Source of the DNA: Canna indica | Lineage: Eukaryota > Streptophyta > Magnoliopsida > Zingiberales > Cannaceae | Direction: 5' to 3' | DNA length: 64,000 bases | Assembly (NCBI GenBank): GCA_034359265.1 | Contig: CP136890.1 | Location: 97,799,501-97,863,500, forward strand | In this document: piece by piece, positions 14,009-27,074 of the stretch | Numbering within the stretch: the first letter of the stretch is position 1 | Layout: each line of letters starts with the position of its first letter | Program-made: the position numbers and the translations under genes | Notes under the pieces: generated by a model | Seen by the model: only the letters and a program-made list of their open reading frames with translations | Databases searched by the model: none | Told to the model about the DNA's origin: nothing

Positions 14009-14313
14009 TGTTTTAAAAAAAAGTTTGGACATAATTTCACCTCAAAATTAGTTCACATAGAATGATTGTCCAAGTCATTATAAGGAGCACTTTACACTTA
14101 TACTCACTCGACATAGAATATCTAACACGCCTCCTCATGCTCCGAGCTCAAACTTATGCAAGAGGTTCAAAGCGCGTAGTTTATAGGATTGAACATATGC
14201 ATATGGTGATCCAACATCGCAAGATTGCTAGCTCTAATACCATGTTAAAAAAATAAATTTGGACATAACTCTATCCCATAAATGAGCTCACATGGGGAGT
14301 GAGATATCTAACC
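14009..14313 (-). mobile_element. Diverged TRIM (miniature LTR retrotransposon)
   Basis: Two direct repeats frame a short interior: the left repeat is 14009 to about 14129 and the right repeat about 14243-14313. Both share 'tttggacataa' and 'atatctaac', and the right one has an internal deletion. Next to the right repeat is CTCTAATACCA, the reverse complement of a tRNA-Met-type primer-binding site (TGGTATTAGAG). Next to the left repeat, CGCCTCCTC on the plus strand is a polypurine tract on the minus strand. Candidate flanks are GAAAA and GAAAC, four of five matching. This is the TRIM layout, with no coding capacity. Confidence 0.7.
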
Positions 14314-14876
14314 GAAACAAAAAATTATCCCAAAGAGTATTTGCAAATTTTATAACTTTCATTCTATATAATTTGCATCACATTGTCAAAACAAAGGTAA
14401 TAAAAATATATGAAAACAACAATTCAATTGCCATTTTTTTCATTATTAATATCGCATAATAATAAAAATTATTGTTATTTATTTATTTCAGTATCATTTT
14501 GTATTTTAAATAATAACACATAATTGGAAAATAAAATAAATAAACAAATAAAGAAAGTAAAGAAAAAACCGGTGATATCGCCGTTTTATTGCAACCCGAA
14601 GCTGTGCCTTAAAGAATTTGTTGCTACTTGCCAGTAACAAATTAGGGGAATTTTATAAAAAATAAATTAAATTACCCTACTCGTGTGGAACAAAAACATA
14701 GACCGGAAGGGAAATAAAAAGGGCAAAAAAAGGCGGTGAGAGGTCTTTTAAGTCTCCTCCTCCCTTTTGCGCTCGCCGTCTCCCTCTCTCTCTCTAAACC
14801 CTCCCCATTACCTCGTATCTCCCTCTTCCTCACGCTCCCTCTCTCTCTATCACTCTCTCCGTCTCTGGATTCGAAG
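14314..14876. other. Upstream region and CT-rich 5' UTR of the GIP1-like gene
   Basis: AT-rich promoter DNA to about 14690, then a CT-rich leader with CTCTCTCT runs and AAACCCT, typical of plant 5' UTRs. A TATAAAAAATAAA stretch near 14653 could be the TATA region. The reading frame of the gene stays open upstream of the chosen ATG to 14736, but that part is low-complexity Leu/Ser/Pro and is best read as leader. Confidence 0.45.
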
Positions 14877-17800
14877 ATGAGCGGCGGAGGCGCTAGGGTT
14901 TCGATCCCGGCCGGCGTGCGGCGTACGATCCAGAACATCAAGGAGATCGCCGGCAACCACAGCGACGAGGAGATTTACGCAATGCTCAAGGAGTGCTCCA
15001 TGGATCCCAACGAGACCGCCCAGAAGCTCCTCCTCCAAGGTATCCCCTTTTCTCCTCCTCCCCCAATCGTCCCCTTTCGGCTCGAGTGGTTTTCTCGCAC
15101 CAGTGGGTCCGTTCTCCAGCTCTTGATTCACGGCGGGCGTTGGTCGACTCGAAGAGTTGTGATGGTTGGCCCCGGTAGAATTGACTAGTAGCGTCTAGGG
15201 CGTCGAGTTTCTCGAGGATCGATCTCCTCGTTTCCATTGGCACTTTTAGATGTCTCTTATTAGATTTCCCGGGCGGGAGATTTGGGGTTTTTGTCTCAGG
15301 ATATCTATTCGTGCCTTTATTATTCTGAGTTTATTCGGTGTACTGGGATTACGGTAACTTTACCGTTGATCCGTGTGTCGTTAGGAGAAAAAATAGTTTT
15401 TCTTGTTTTTTTTAACAGGGAAGACGCAATTGGGCTTTACTGTGGTCTTAAATTGGTTTCTTTGTGTCCGTTGATCTTGTTTTAGTCACTCAATGCTATA
15501 ACAATCGAGATTGACAAAAATCATACTTTCAATTGGTACATTACTTCCATTATGAACGAATTTTTTCTCTTATCATAATAAAGCGCGTAACTCTGGTTGA
15601 TTTATCATTCCTGGCGTACTTGAGCTATGTTATTTTGTGGTGCACTTTGTTGTTCAAAGTGGTTCACTAATAATTAAGTGCTATGTGCTTTGCTGCTAGG
15701 CTACTACAGTAGATTTTAAAAATCGTGGGTAATTATGCATTGCTAAGGAGTATTACAACACCTCTAACTGGTTTTGCTGAGTGTCATGTTTTGGGCGTAT
15801 TTGCTTTTCTAAACAGTTGTCTTGTTTACAAGGTAGCTAGTAGAACTACTAATGTAGCTTAGTTGGTATTTCTTCATGTTCCTTTTCATAGATTCTGCTC
15901 GGCGCATTTGCTTTTCTACACAGTTGTGGTGTTTACAAGGTAGCTAATAGAACTACTAATGTAGCTTAGTTGGTATTTCATCATGTTCCTTTTCATAGAT
16001 TCTGCTTGACGTTAATTTTGGTAAATGGATATGGGTATATTTGGGTGAAATCATGTCTGATTTTTGGATTAGTTTTCTTGCTATGCTCTCTCTCATACTT
16101 TGTTTCTTTAACAATGTGCACAAACATCAGTTGACTTATCTGCATAAGCGGCATTGGTATAATTGCCCATCTGTTCAAAAAAATTCTTTGATTGTCGTGT
16201 TTCAGATACCTTTCACGAGGTGAAGAGGAAGCGCGACAAGAGAAAGGAGGTGAGTTTTTGTTATTTCCTTTGTAATTTTTCTCTTAATTTTGCTTTTCCT
16301 CCTCTGTTGGGAAAATTCTCAATGTATTAAATATGAGATTAACTGAAAACATTACTTTAATATCTAATGCAGCTTCATATCTATTGAAATTGTAGGAATT
16401 AGTTATAAGTCATTGTCTTTTAGTTAGTTAATATTACTTTTGGTCTTTAAACATCTCTCTTAATGCAGCCTAAATCTCAAATTATTAATTTGAAACTATG
16501 TTGAATTACATGAAGATCCTTTTCTCAGTTATACTAGATTAGGATTTCTTCATAATCTTATTTTCTATTTTAAAAAATAGTTTCTAGCTAAATTCTTGTC
16601 TTTAGTATGCTCCTTAAAGTGTTGACAATACTAAACTTTGGTAAAATTTGGAAAATCATTCCCAAATTGTTGTTAACCCTAAAAGCACTTTGAATTAAAA
16701 AAATTGGTGTTTTGTAGATGCATGCTTAAAGTGCTTTATTCAAAATACTGTTCTTCAAAGCAGCAAAGCCACTTTTCAGTACACACGAGGAAGTGCTCTT
16801 TCAAGTTGTTTGCAGAAAGCTAAAACAATGTCAGATTGAGGCCTTAAGCACCCTTAGGCTAGATTTGTTCCAACCTCGGCAAAAATTGAATCTAATTTTA
16901 ATTCTTTTATGCCTTTTAACTAGATTGAGGTTGTGTTTTGTTTTGATCCAGGAATAGGCTTTAAAGTTCACTGCTATAGTAGCCTTATAGCTTGTCTACA
17001 TCACCACATTAGATTTCTTTCAGATGTGAAAACAGAAATAGGATGTGCGGCATATGAATTTCTCTGAGTTGAGTTGTGTTTAGTAATTATATTTTGAATG
17101 TTCTGCAATTCTTCAGAGCGTGAGAGAGCCTGCTGATCCTAGGTGGAGGCCTGGGGTTCAGGGACGTGGAGGTAGGGGAGGTCGAGGGAACTTCTCACGC
17201 TCGATATCTAATGGTATGTGATTTTTTTTTAATGTTATAATACTTGAACAATAAGTGGCATGTAGTTGAGTTTTGTGCTTGCGTTGGCCTAAATTTGTTT
17301 ATGCATCTTACTGCCACTGAGTGCCAGTCATGAGGATTATCTTGGCTTATCATTTAACTAGTTTCTCTTATTAAATTATCCAATATCAGTTATAATAAAT
17401 GGTTAATTCTGTGCTCTCTGCCTTCTGCAACTTGTTTTTCAATTTTTCAATTTTTCTTTCAATGTGTTCATGCAAAACACATGTTCTATTTACATCTTAC
17501 CAGTTACCTTTCTTTGTTGCACTTGGAACTAGTGTAGAAAATTTGATTTGTATTGTTCGATGCAAAAAGCTTGTGTTGGGTACTGTACAATGTCCTGTTC
17601 AACTTCTTGGATACTTATTGGTGAATATTGACCAAAATACTTAATTGTCTACAAGATGCTGTTGCTGGAAGAAATGTTACCTCAGGAAAAGATAATGGAC
17701 TAAATCAAGTTACGGATAAAGCCAATACATCTTCTTCAGCCATCACTCCTGAGACAGAGAATAAGTCTGCTATCTCCACATCAAGGTATGTTAACTACTA

Positions 17801-20800
17801 ATTTTAATTTGTTTATCACTGAAATAGACTTTTGTATACCTGATAATATTCAAGCAACTTAATGTGCTTAGTTCTTAATGTGACTTGTTGTTCGTTACTT
17901 TATATTTGATGATTGAAACTGATGTCACTATAGCTGCTTTTAGGTCAATGAATACCCGTTTTTAGGCCATCACTGAATATATCTTGTGAAATTGTTTGAT
18001 GCGACTGTTGCCAGAATTGTTAAAGGCTCACCATGCACCAAGGTGCTAGCTCCTGAATTGCTTAGGCATGAGCTGCGAGGCTGAAACATGCATTTCTAAA
18101 GCAAGACACAACATCATTACTTCATTAGTTGATTATCTGTTACAGTTAATTAAAAGAAAGAATATAAAGAATTGGCATCACTATGACAAATACCTGAATA
18201 ATGAGTTATATTTGCTGGAACATAAACTTAAAGATTAGAGTGATATGCCATTTGTAAAACAACAGTACAGCAGTTAGTGAAAATATGAGAACACACAAAG
18301 ATAGAAACCTCACTAGTGAGGAGAGCAGACCAACAAGAAAAAGAACATAGAAGATGAGGACAACAATGGGGCATGTGAAACTATGAACTCAATCTTTTGG
18401 TCTCTTACTCCTTTCTTGTTAAACTACCCATTCTCTATCAGTTGGAATTCTCTTTTCTTGTGATTTTGAGACTTGGGCTTTTTCTAATGTCATGCATAAC
18501 TAATATGATCCTTTGCATCACATGAACATTAGTGAATACCAAGTAATGAAGATAAAACTAATATTAATTAGGTGTGACTTTCTGGTACTAATCTTTTAAG
18601 AAAAGCTTATGAGGCTTCTTTAGTAAAACAATATTAGTTCAAAGTTAACTTGTATAGTTAAATTGAAAATATTCTGGCTTATTGGCTATTTTGAATCTTT
18701 GTCAAAGACATAGGATTTATACTATATTGAAATATCAACAGAGTTTTTTCTTCTCTTATGTAGGCAGGTAGATGGGTTGCTAGTTACAAAATTTCTTTTC
18801 TTATAGATCAAGTTATGATATCTTATTGATGAAAGCATAACATTAAACTACAAATTTGTTTAGAGTGTTTGAGCCCTAGCACCACTGTGATGTACTCTAC
18901 AATCTTGGTTTTAAATATTGAGTTGTTTAAACAGCCTTTTTTCTCATAGGAATAGGCAAACTTTTTAACCTTGTATTCCTTACATTGGCAGGAGCCTCTT
19001 ATGCGCTCAGTGTTCTTTCTGGATCCATATCACTTGGTCCATAAGTGGTAAATTGGAGAGCAAAGATAATTTATTGCTAAATCTCATGATAATAGTAATT
19101 GAGTAATTGCAAGTTTGCAACTAATTTCCCCCCTGCTAATGCGTCATTTTTTAATGTGCTAAACTATTGTAAAAACTACCCGTTATCAGTTTCCCCCTAC
19201 TTATAGATATAATTGCTGGTTAGCTTTCTTAGATGCATTTAATCTATTTTGTTACGTTACTTCTCTTTATTTTTAGTTTGACCTAGAAGTATTAGAACTG
19301 ATTCTTCAATGCTTTCTAATTTTTTAATACTTCATTAAATTGCATGACCTTTTTTCTGTGTCCATTGTTTTCACGATATTGTATATAATAAATGTTACTT
19401 TTCAGCTTGGTATCTGGAGTTACCAATGGTCCCAGCAACAAAGAACACATAATTGCATCTCAAGGGTCCCATGTATCTGGCGTTACTGGCATTCCTCCAC
19501 AGGAGGGAGGTTCTGATGCTGTAACTTCAAAGACTGGAACTTCCAGGTTACCTTCCACTGATGTAAAAGGTAGTTCTGCATCTGGACAATCTGTTCCAGA
19601 TTCAGACTTATGTTCTTCAAACAAGACAGTGCTACTGCCTTCTATTGTTACACGTGTCCCTACTGAGTTGGGAAGTACCAAACAGGTAATAAGGCTCAAC
19701 ACTATGTTGTTTAAACAGACAGCCATTAGCAAGGCTCATAACAAGTTGTCTGGATCTAGTATGTTATATATTACTGAAAAGGTTCTTCTGACACAAGCAC
19801 TACCTACAGTTAAAGCCACAAGGGTCTGTTACAGATGAACTCTCGGAAAAATCCCAAGTTGCATCTTCTTCTTTCCCTGGTGCTATAGGAAGCAGACCTT
19901 CCTCTAATTACAACAATCGCTTTCAACACCCAGGCAGTTTGCAGAAAGGTAGACATTACATGGTTTCTTTAGTTTGTTAGATATGTATCAGACTGTCAGT
20001 GTGATTATACTGAAAAACTGAAAATTTCATGGCACCTTTCTATATCATGACTCTTTATTTATTGCAACTGTTGAAAATTTTATCTGGCATGGAGATGAAG
20101 CAAACCTGATATCTGCTTATTCTTTAATTTCTAAGCTCGCTTTGATGAGTGTTCTCAAATTATTATTAAAATTCTATCAGTAATTAGTATGTTTACTAGG
20201 AAGTTCGTTACCTTTAAAACAAAATTATCCAATGATAAAGTTGATAATCAATTTGAGTTTGTTATACTTGCACGGCATATTTTTCTGTTAGATGCTGCAA
20301 ATTGTTAGTTGATCAAATTAAATTATCTTCTCTTCTAACTCCAAAATTGATGTCTATTTTAGATGAATTAGAGGCCAACATTTAATGGCTCATATTTGTC
20401 TTCCTATTTTCTTGAGTTTTGAGTTATTGCTTCCCAATTATTATGGTTACCACGAATTTTTTGATTGCAAAAGAAATCAGAATATTGGAGTTTAGAATTT
20501 CCTATAGATCAGAATATCCTATGTTATGGCATAACTATCATAGGGTCCTTCGTTCTTAATATTAATTGTAACAGATCAGATTTCTGCCTGTCATTTTTGG
20601 AATAGCTGCCTCAGCAAGAGTACCAAAACTATCTAATTGAGTTTTTATTTTGAAATTGAGTTCCTTAATCTATGGAGTTTCTTTAAGATAAAAAATATAA
20701 TGAGTGGGCTATTGGACACTATTTGGCCAATTTTTGTTCTTTATAGTCTCATGAAAATCATTTGGCGGCAACTATCTTTGGAATTATGCAGGAGACCAAG

Positions 20801-23800
20801 TAATGATGGAATTACAACTCTGATTGGATTATCTTGCTAAATCTAATACTGTTTATTGTAAATTTACAACAAGAGACTATTGATCCCTTTTTATCTTCCT
20901 TTTGTCTACTTTTTCATCCTAATCAGTGCTCTCCTTTTGCCTCTCTAGTCGGATAGTTTTCTTGACTTTAGTCATGCACTGCATTCCCTGATTATGCTCT
21001 TCCATTGCTCATGCTGCAATATATTTGAAAACTGAAACTTATTAGATGGAACAATGCTAGGTTCATTGGTCTTGTACTTTGATATCTGAGACAAGTTGGA
21101 TAAACTCAAATTAACTTGACAGTGCTGTACTTTTTCAGCTCCTCTTCTTAACAAAGAGTGGAAACCAAAATCAGTACATGCAAATCCTTCTCAAGCATCT
21201 GAAACGAATGATGCTTCTGATGTGCCAGTAGTGCTTGAGGCTGTTGCTCAACCATTACCTTCATCAGGTTCCGCGACCTCTGAGGGAGCTACTACAAAGC
21301 TAGAAAAGAAGCTAGAGGAACTGAAGCTATCTGACCGACAACATGTCATTATTCCAAATCATCTTCAGGTCCCAGAATCTGAGAGACATGGATTGAGTTT
21401 TGGAAGCTTTGATGCCAATTTTGAGTTAAATATGGTAATTGCTAATGGTCCTGCAAGAGACAAGATTAGCACACCACTTTCTGAGTCATCTCAGGAGATT
21501 GAAGAAACTACAGAGCAGCCTTCCTCAAGGTCAGCTATAGTAATTACAATTTGCTAATTGTACCCACACATCTGCTATTCTACATGTTTTGTTATCTTTG
21601 CTTGTCAGATCAGGGGATACATAGTAAACTCATTTTGTATCTGATGACATAAATATCAAATTTTAACAAGTAATAAACAACAACAACAACAACACAACGA
21701 CAAACCATAACGAGCCAACTAGTTGAGGTCAGCTAACAAATCTTTTCTCAATTATGAGCTAAGGCTAAAAATAAATAACTGATTTTGTTTAATATGGTCT
21801 ACCATATACACAGATATTATTGTCTTATAGTAAATTTACAGATATTACTGGTTCCTAAATCCCTTTCTAAAGTAAATTTCAGAACAGATATTAGTTTCAG
21901 AACAACGTGGATGCTGTGAATACTGGAAATTGTAAATTTCACCTGTATGTTTCTTAATATATTGTTTCGGCCATGTGAGTGCTATTAGACCCTTTTCTGT
22001 TGTGCTCAGGTAACATTGATTTTTGTTACCACATTGTGGTTCTTCAACTTTTCTTTTCCTTTTTTACCTGCAGCATTCATGATGCATCCTCAGCTGCTAA
22101 AGAAGCTGACTCTCCGGAACGTCCTCAATCGCCTGAACAGGTTCCTGAAAGTTACTCCACGAAGGAAACTGGTGTTTCCACTAGCATATCTGCAGCAGCA
22201 GAGTATGACCAATCTAAACAAGAAGTTGACTTAGCTCCAGAAGGCCCTCAGAATTTGGTTGTTCAATCTGCACCATCCTATCCTCCACTGGGATTGGTAC
22301 CACAGCTTGGAAGCCAATTTGGACCTTTTGAAAGCTCAGAACCACAGACTCGTGATGCTTCTCGCCTCCCAAGCTTTCTGGTATTGTACACCAATAGTCT
22401 TTAAAATTGAGTCATATAAACTGTATGTTCCAATATCTGATTAACTGTGCATAACATTCTTGTTCTTTTTTTGTGAAGTCTATTGATATTTTATAAATAG
22501 CACAGTGTTGGTGTTTGAAGCTTATCTAGTAGTGGCCAATAGCAAACATATTAGTATGTAAAGCGGTTTTTTTATTGATGCCTGTTGCCTTCCAATTTAA
22601 TTGATTAATTAATTAATTTTTGCTTTTGGCTGTACTTCTGATAAAGGCTTGGAATCTTGAATTTGATTGCTCCCACCAAGTGATAAGTACCTGTTCTACA
22701 AGTTTACATTATTTCTTTTCTTTTTGCTAGGTGATATGTTGGTCTGTGCAGCCAATGCCAGTACTAAACAAATATTTAAAACCGTTCTCTTGATACATCT
22801 CAGTTGAACCCCCCGAGTTCAGTACTCGATTATGAAGTTCTCATTGTAAAATCATGTGCCCTTCCTCAGGCTAGCCAGTGGAACCCAAACCTTTTTGTGT
22901 GTGTGTGCGCGCGTGCACTTCTTTGCTGTTTGCATTGGCATCAGCCAACAGCATCTCACCACTTTCTCATTGATTCTTGTGCTTCATATCAGGAACGCCA
23001 GTCTTGGACCATAATTTCAAAACATGTTTTATTTTTGGCTCGATTTGGTATGGGTTTTGATTTAAGATGGAAAGAACTTGTTTGTATTATCTTCCATTTT
23101 GCAATGAGCTGAAATTTAACCACCTACGATGTCTAATATAGAAGAACAAAAGATAAAATGAAGCTAAAATCTCTGATACTTCCTCTTTTTAATGATATTA
23201 AAATGCAATCAATACCTAACTGGTCCTTTGTTTCAATTTTCTTACTCTATTTTCCTGGTAGGCATGAAATATGGCAGATATGCTGAACGATATCTTTTTC
23301 ATTGTTTTCTTTTGGTAATGTTGATTTTTTTAATATAGGTCCAGCAACCCTATGATGCGTCGACAAGCTACTACACCCCATTTTATCGTCCTACTCCTGA
23401 TGCTGATGGTCGTATCTCTCCGTTTTTTGCATCTGGTGCCTCCACTAGGTACAATGGGAACATTGCAGTTCTGCCTGCCCAGGCTGGTCAGGCTTCCCAA
23501 GAGGTTGGTATTTATAATTTCAGCTATCACTTTTTAGCTATCCAAATTAAGGAGATGCCCTTCATAATTATGCAATGGGCCCATTGTTCTCAAAAACTAT
23601 TTTTTTCCAGAAACAAATGCTATCCCACTTTCTCTGCTGAACAATATGATATAGCTGAGCCGTTTGTTTTTTGTTTATTTTGATACTGACTTCTGTAATA
23701 TATTATATGATTCATTAGACAAACATGTCGCTGTTGCTTTTCTTAAACATTTACTTATCAGTTTGATCTTGTGTTGTTCATGTTCTTACAATGCTATCTT

Positions 23801-25769
23801 TTTTCTGTTCTGATTAGAATTCTGATGCTCTTACATTTTTTTGCCAATCCAGAATACCAATTCAAGCATGCTGTCTACAGTTGGTTCAACTCCTATTGTA
23901 TCTCAAGCGGCAGGCACTATGCAGGGTTCTGTTGCTATTCCCCAGCAGCCAGTTCCTGTTTTCCGCCAACCTGCTGGTTTACATATTTCTCACTACCCTC
24001 CCAACTACATTCCATACAGCCAATACTTTTCGCCTTTCTATGTCCCTCCCCCAGCTCTTCACCATTTCTTGAGCAGTGCTGCATTTCCTCAGCAGCCTCC
24101 TACTGGCAGTATGTATCCAACACCTGGCGCTGCAACTCCTGCCAGTGCTGTCAAGTACTCTCTTCCTCAGTACAAACCTGGTGCTAACACTGGTAATTCA
24201 ACAATTGTTGGATTGCCAACTGTTTATGGTAGCTATAATTCAACACCAGCTGGCTATACTTCTGCCCCTGCTGCTAGCACTGGAAACTCAACTGCCAATG
24301 AAGATCTTGGGTCTTCCCAGTTCAAGGATAATAATGTCTATATCTCAGGGCAGCAGGTACATTCATCTCCTTTTGTACAGGTGTGTAATGTTTGATTCAG
24401 GCTTAGCTACTGTATTCATACACACTTTATTAGTTCTTCTACTTTTATAAATATGTGAACCTTGCATTTTTGGGTTAACCAAAGAGTAGCACAAACTAAA
24501 ATGAGCCAACCCTGAGAATGAGTTGTTTGAAATGCTTGCTTCAAAACTCGACTTAGTTTAGTTCCATCAAGGAAGTTGTTTTGTGTTCGGTGCTTTTCTT
24601 TTCTTGTAATGACACTGTTGGTACTGGTGATTAGGTTCAAATTATGGAAACCTCTTTGTTTGTAAGAATATAATTATTTATGACCCCTCTTTTGCAGGAG
24701 CCTTCTTCACTAGGCCATCACTTTTTGTTGGCAAGTAGGCTTCTAAGTACATATAATGTTGCCTCAAATAAAACACAAAAATGTGTTATAAGGAAACTTC
24801 CATGAAATAAATCAAGTGCTAATGATATGCACCTAGAATGACCTCAACTTAATCGGTTCTCTACTTAAAAATTATTTTTTGCCGAATGTTCTTGACATCC
24901 CACCTCAAAGATATTAAATTGTTGAATTTGGATACTAGATCTTAAATATATAAATATATAAATAGGGACTATGAGCAAGATGGTGCTAGATTATAACATT
25001 ATGAGTTGACACTTGTCCAAGTAGAAATGATATCCAGCACGTATGCAAGTAAACTGAGGGTCTTCTCAAAGATGTATTGGAGAAGAAGCAAAGGTGTCCT
25101 GAAAGGTACATGGAGAGGAGCAAGGTATTGCGAGACATGTGCAAAGAAAGGGAAGATTTACTGAGAGGTGCAATGTGAGGCAAATTCATCTAGGTACATG
25201 CATGTTTGGATGAATAGATTTGAATTTCATCAATGGAGTTAAGTAGATGCACAGGATGCTGATGCTAGCTAGAGGAAAGAGAGTAAATCAATTTGTATCT
25301 TAATGAAAAAAATTAAAATTTCATGTTTGCATGTGTTTTCTACTTATATTGGTATCCTATTTTCAAGTCATAATACTTTTGTTGAATATTTAAAACTTTA
25401 TGTATTCATGATGATCCGTTTTGTTATTATATGTGCCTGCTCATGTTCAAACTGTGTTTGTCTCTTGGACAACAGAGTGAAGGTTCAGCTGTCTGGATTC
25501 CTGCACCTGGACGGGATATTTCTCCCCTGCAGGCTAGCTCTTTCTACAGTATTCCTCCTCAGGGGCAACACATGACCTTTACACCAACACAAGCGGGCCA
25601 TGGTGCCTTCAGCGGAATCTATCCTCCCACACCAACAGTTGCTGGTTCTGTCCATCCATTGCTGCAGCAGTCCCAGACTGTAGCTGGAGCTGTTGAAATG
25701 CTGGGTCCTCCTGCTGGTGTTTATCAGCAGCCACAACGTGCACAGATAAATTGGACCAATAATTATTGA
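14877..25769 (+). CDS. GIP1L: GBF-interacting protein 1-like (GIP1/DUF1296 family)
   Basis: Eleven exons join in phase: 14877-15039, 16206-16249, 17117-17213, 17656-17785, 19406-19685, 19810-19948, 21139-21529, 22074-22380, 23339-23503, 23853-24356 and 25476-25769, giving 837 aa. The N-terminus (about residues 8-69), with VRRTIQNIKEIAG, NETAQKLLLQ and DTFHEVKRKRDKRKE, is the UBA-like GIP1_N/DUF1296 domain. An RGG-type patch (GRGGRGGRGN) follows. The rest is Ser/Thr-rich, then Pro/Gln/Tyr-rich and disordered, ending NWTNNY. Arabidopsis GIP1 raises the DNA binding of G-box factors and has been described as chaperone-like; the molecular role of the longer family members is less clear. The start is the ATG opening MSGGGARVSIP, the family's usual N-terminus. 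Introns hold a SINE-like piece (intron 7) and a (TG)n/(CG)n run near 22897. Confidence 0.93.
21664..21765 (-). mobile_element. Au-SINE-like 3' fragment in GIP1-like intron 7
   Basis: The plus strand reads an (AAC)n run and then 'gagccaactagttgaggtca', which is the reverse complement of the conserved 3' end of plant Au SINEs (GACC-CAACTAGTTGG, then a (TTG)n tail). Only the 3' part is recognised, in antisense to the gene. The tRNA-like head was not seen. Confidence 0.5.
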
Positions 25770-27070
25770 AGGCAGGATACTTTGTTGCAGTAGCCAAAGC
25801 CCGTAATTGAGGCAACTTTGCATTTCAGTTGGAAGATATTTGGAATGCAGCATAGAGTGGCCTGATCGAAAAGAGTGGATATATATTTATATCTAAAGGA
25901 TGGCCATCCTGCATGGGAAGGCCTCATGGTTTGGAGTTGCTAGACTTTGATAGTTCGGGTTATACTTGTGACTGATACTGACCTTTTTATGTTAGTTTCG
26001 CAGTCCGCTCGAGTTCCTTGTCTTCTGTTATTTGCTGCTCATTTTTTTTGCCATTTGCTTGTTTCTTTCTCTATCCATTTAAAGGTACTTTGAGCGATGA
26101 AAACTGTGGCTTATATTTCCTCTATCACTTTAGCCAAGGTCATAAAACCATTAGAAGGTAAAAATCTATGTGGATTTTCATTCTTTCCACTGGGCTGCTG
26201 TAAATTAAATTTTGTTAGTAAAAAAATTGTAGAACAGATGTTTGGTGAAATGTCATTCATCATTGGTGTCATGCATTCCATGCATTTGTAGCGCTCCAGC
26301 TTCTGTCCTCTCCTATGGTTCTTTCAGCTACTTGCTGATGCATGCCTTTGCCGTACTCCCCCCCTCTCAGAACCATTATCTCCCATTTGTTAAACTAAGC
26401 TTTTGTATACACGAAGGAGATCTTGATGTGACTCACTGTTCTAAGATCACTAGCATGACTTTGCTTCAAATACCTTTTCTTTCTATATAGTTTTTTTTAT
26501 CTACTGCAAGTCTTTTCATTCAGTGTTCTAAAGCAAGTGTATGCTTTCACATTTTCAAGACATTTGTTGGTCAAGTATAATTCTGCTGTGTTTTTCCATT
26601 TATGTTAGATAATAGTTGCGCTGCTATGAGACATTAACATAGTCTATGTTTTCAGTGGAAATAATCTAGTTAGGCTATCATATCTCGGCAGTAACCTTAT
26701 TGCAAATCTAAATGGTTGCCTTTTAATAACTTCAAGTGACAAGTGCCGTAGTTTCTAGGTATGTATACATCTCTAAACTCACAGGTCACAAAAGATTCGC
26801 TTGATCCTTTAGGCTGATATTCTTAAAATCACTTAACAAATTGGTAAATAGGAAATTATTGAAAACAATGACGGAAATTTATCAAGCTTTACCTAATTAA
26901 GGCTTATTAACAAAACTATAAATATTTTATGGCATTTGTTAAAATCATAAATTTCTATAGTATATCGAAATTGTCTCAAGTTCTATTCATTTACATAATT
27001 ATAACTATATTGGCAGTTATGGTCAAATTTCCTAAGTGCTTATATACAAAATTTTATTGCATGGATTAGA
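25770..27070. other. 3' UTR of the GIP1-like gene and intergenic DNA
   Basis: The first few hundred bases after the stop should be 3' UTR. No further gene is evident; the frames at 26097-26490 are short and without family features. Confidence 0.45.
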
Positions 27071-27074
27071 CCTT

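Noticed and set aside
14736..14876. Upstream in-frame extension of the GIP1-like protein
   Set aside because: The extra 47 residues are Leu/Ser/Pro from a CT-rich leader; the family starts at MSGGG.
23771..24450. Three long alternative frames overlapping GIP1-like exon 10
   Set aside because: Shadows of the Pro/Gln-rich coding exon.
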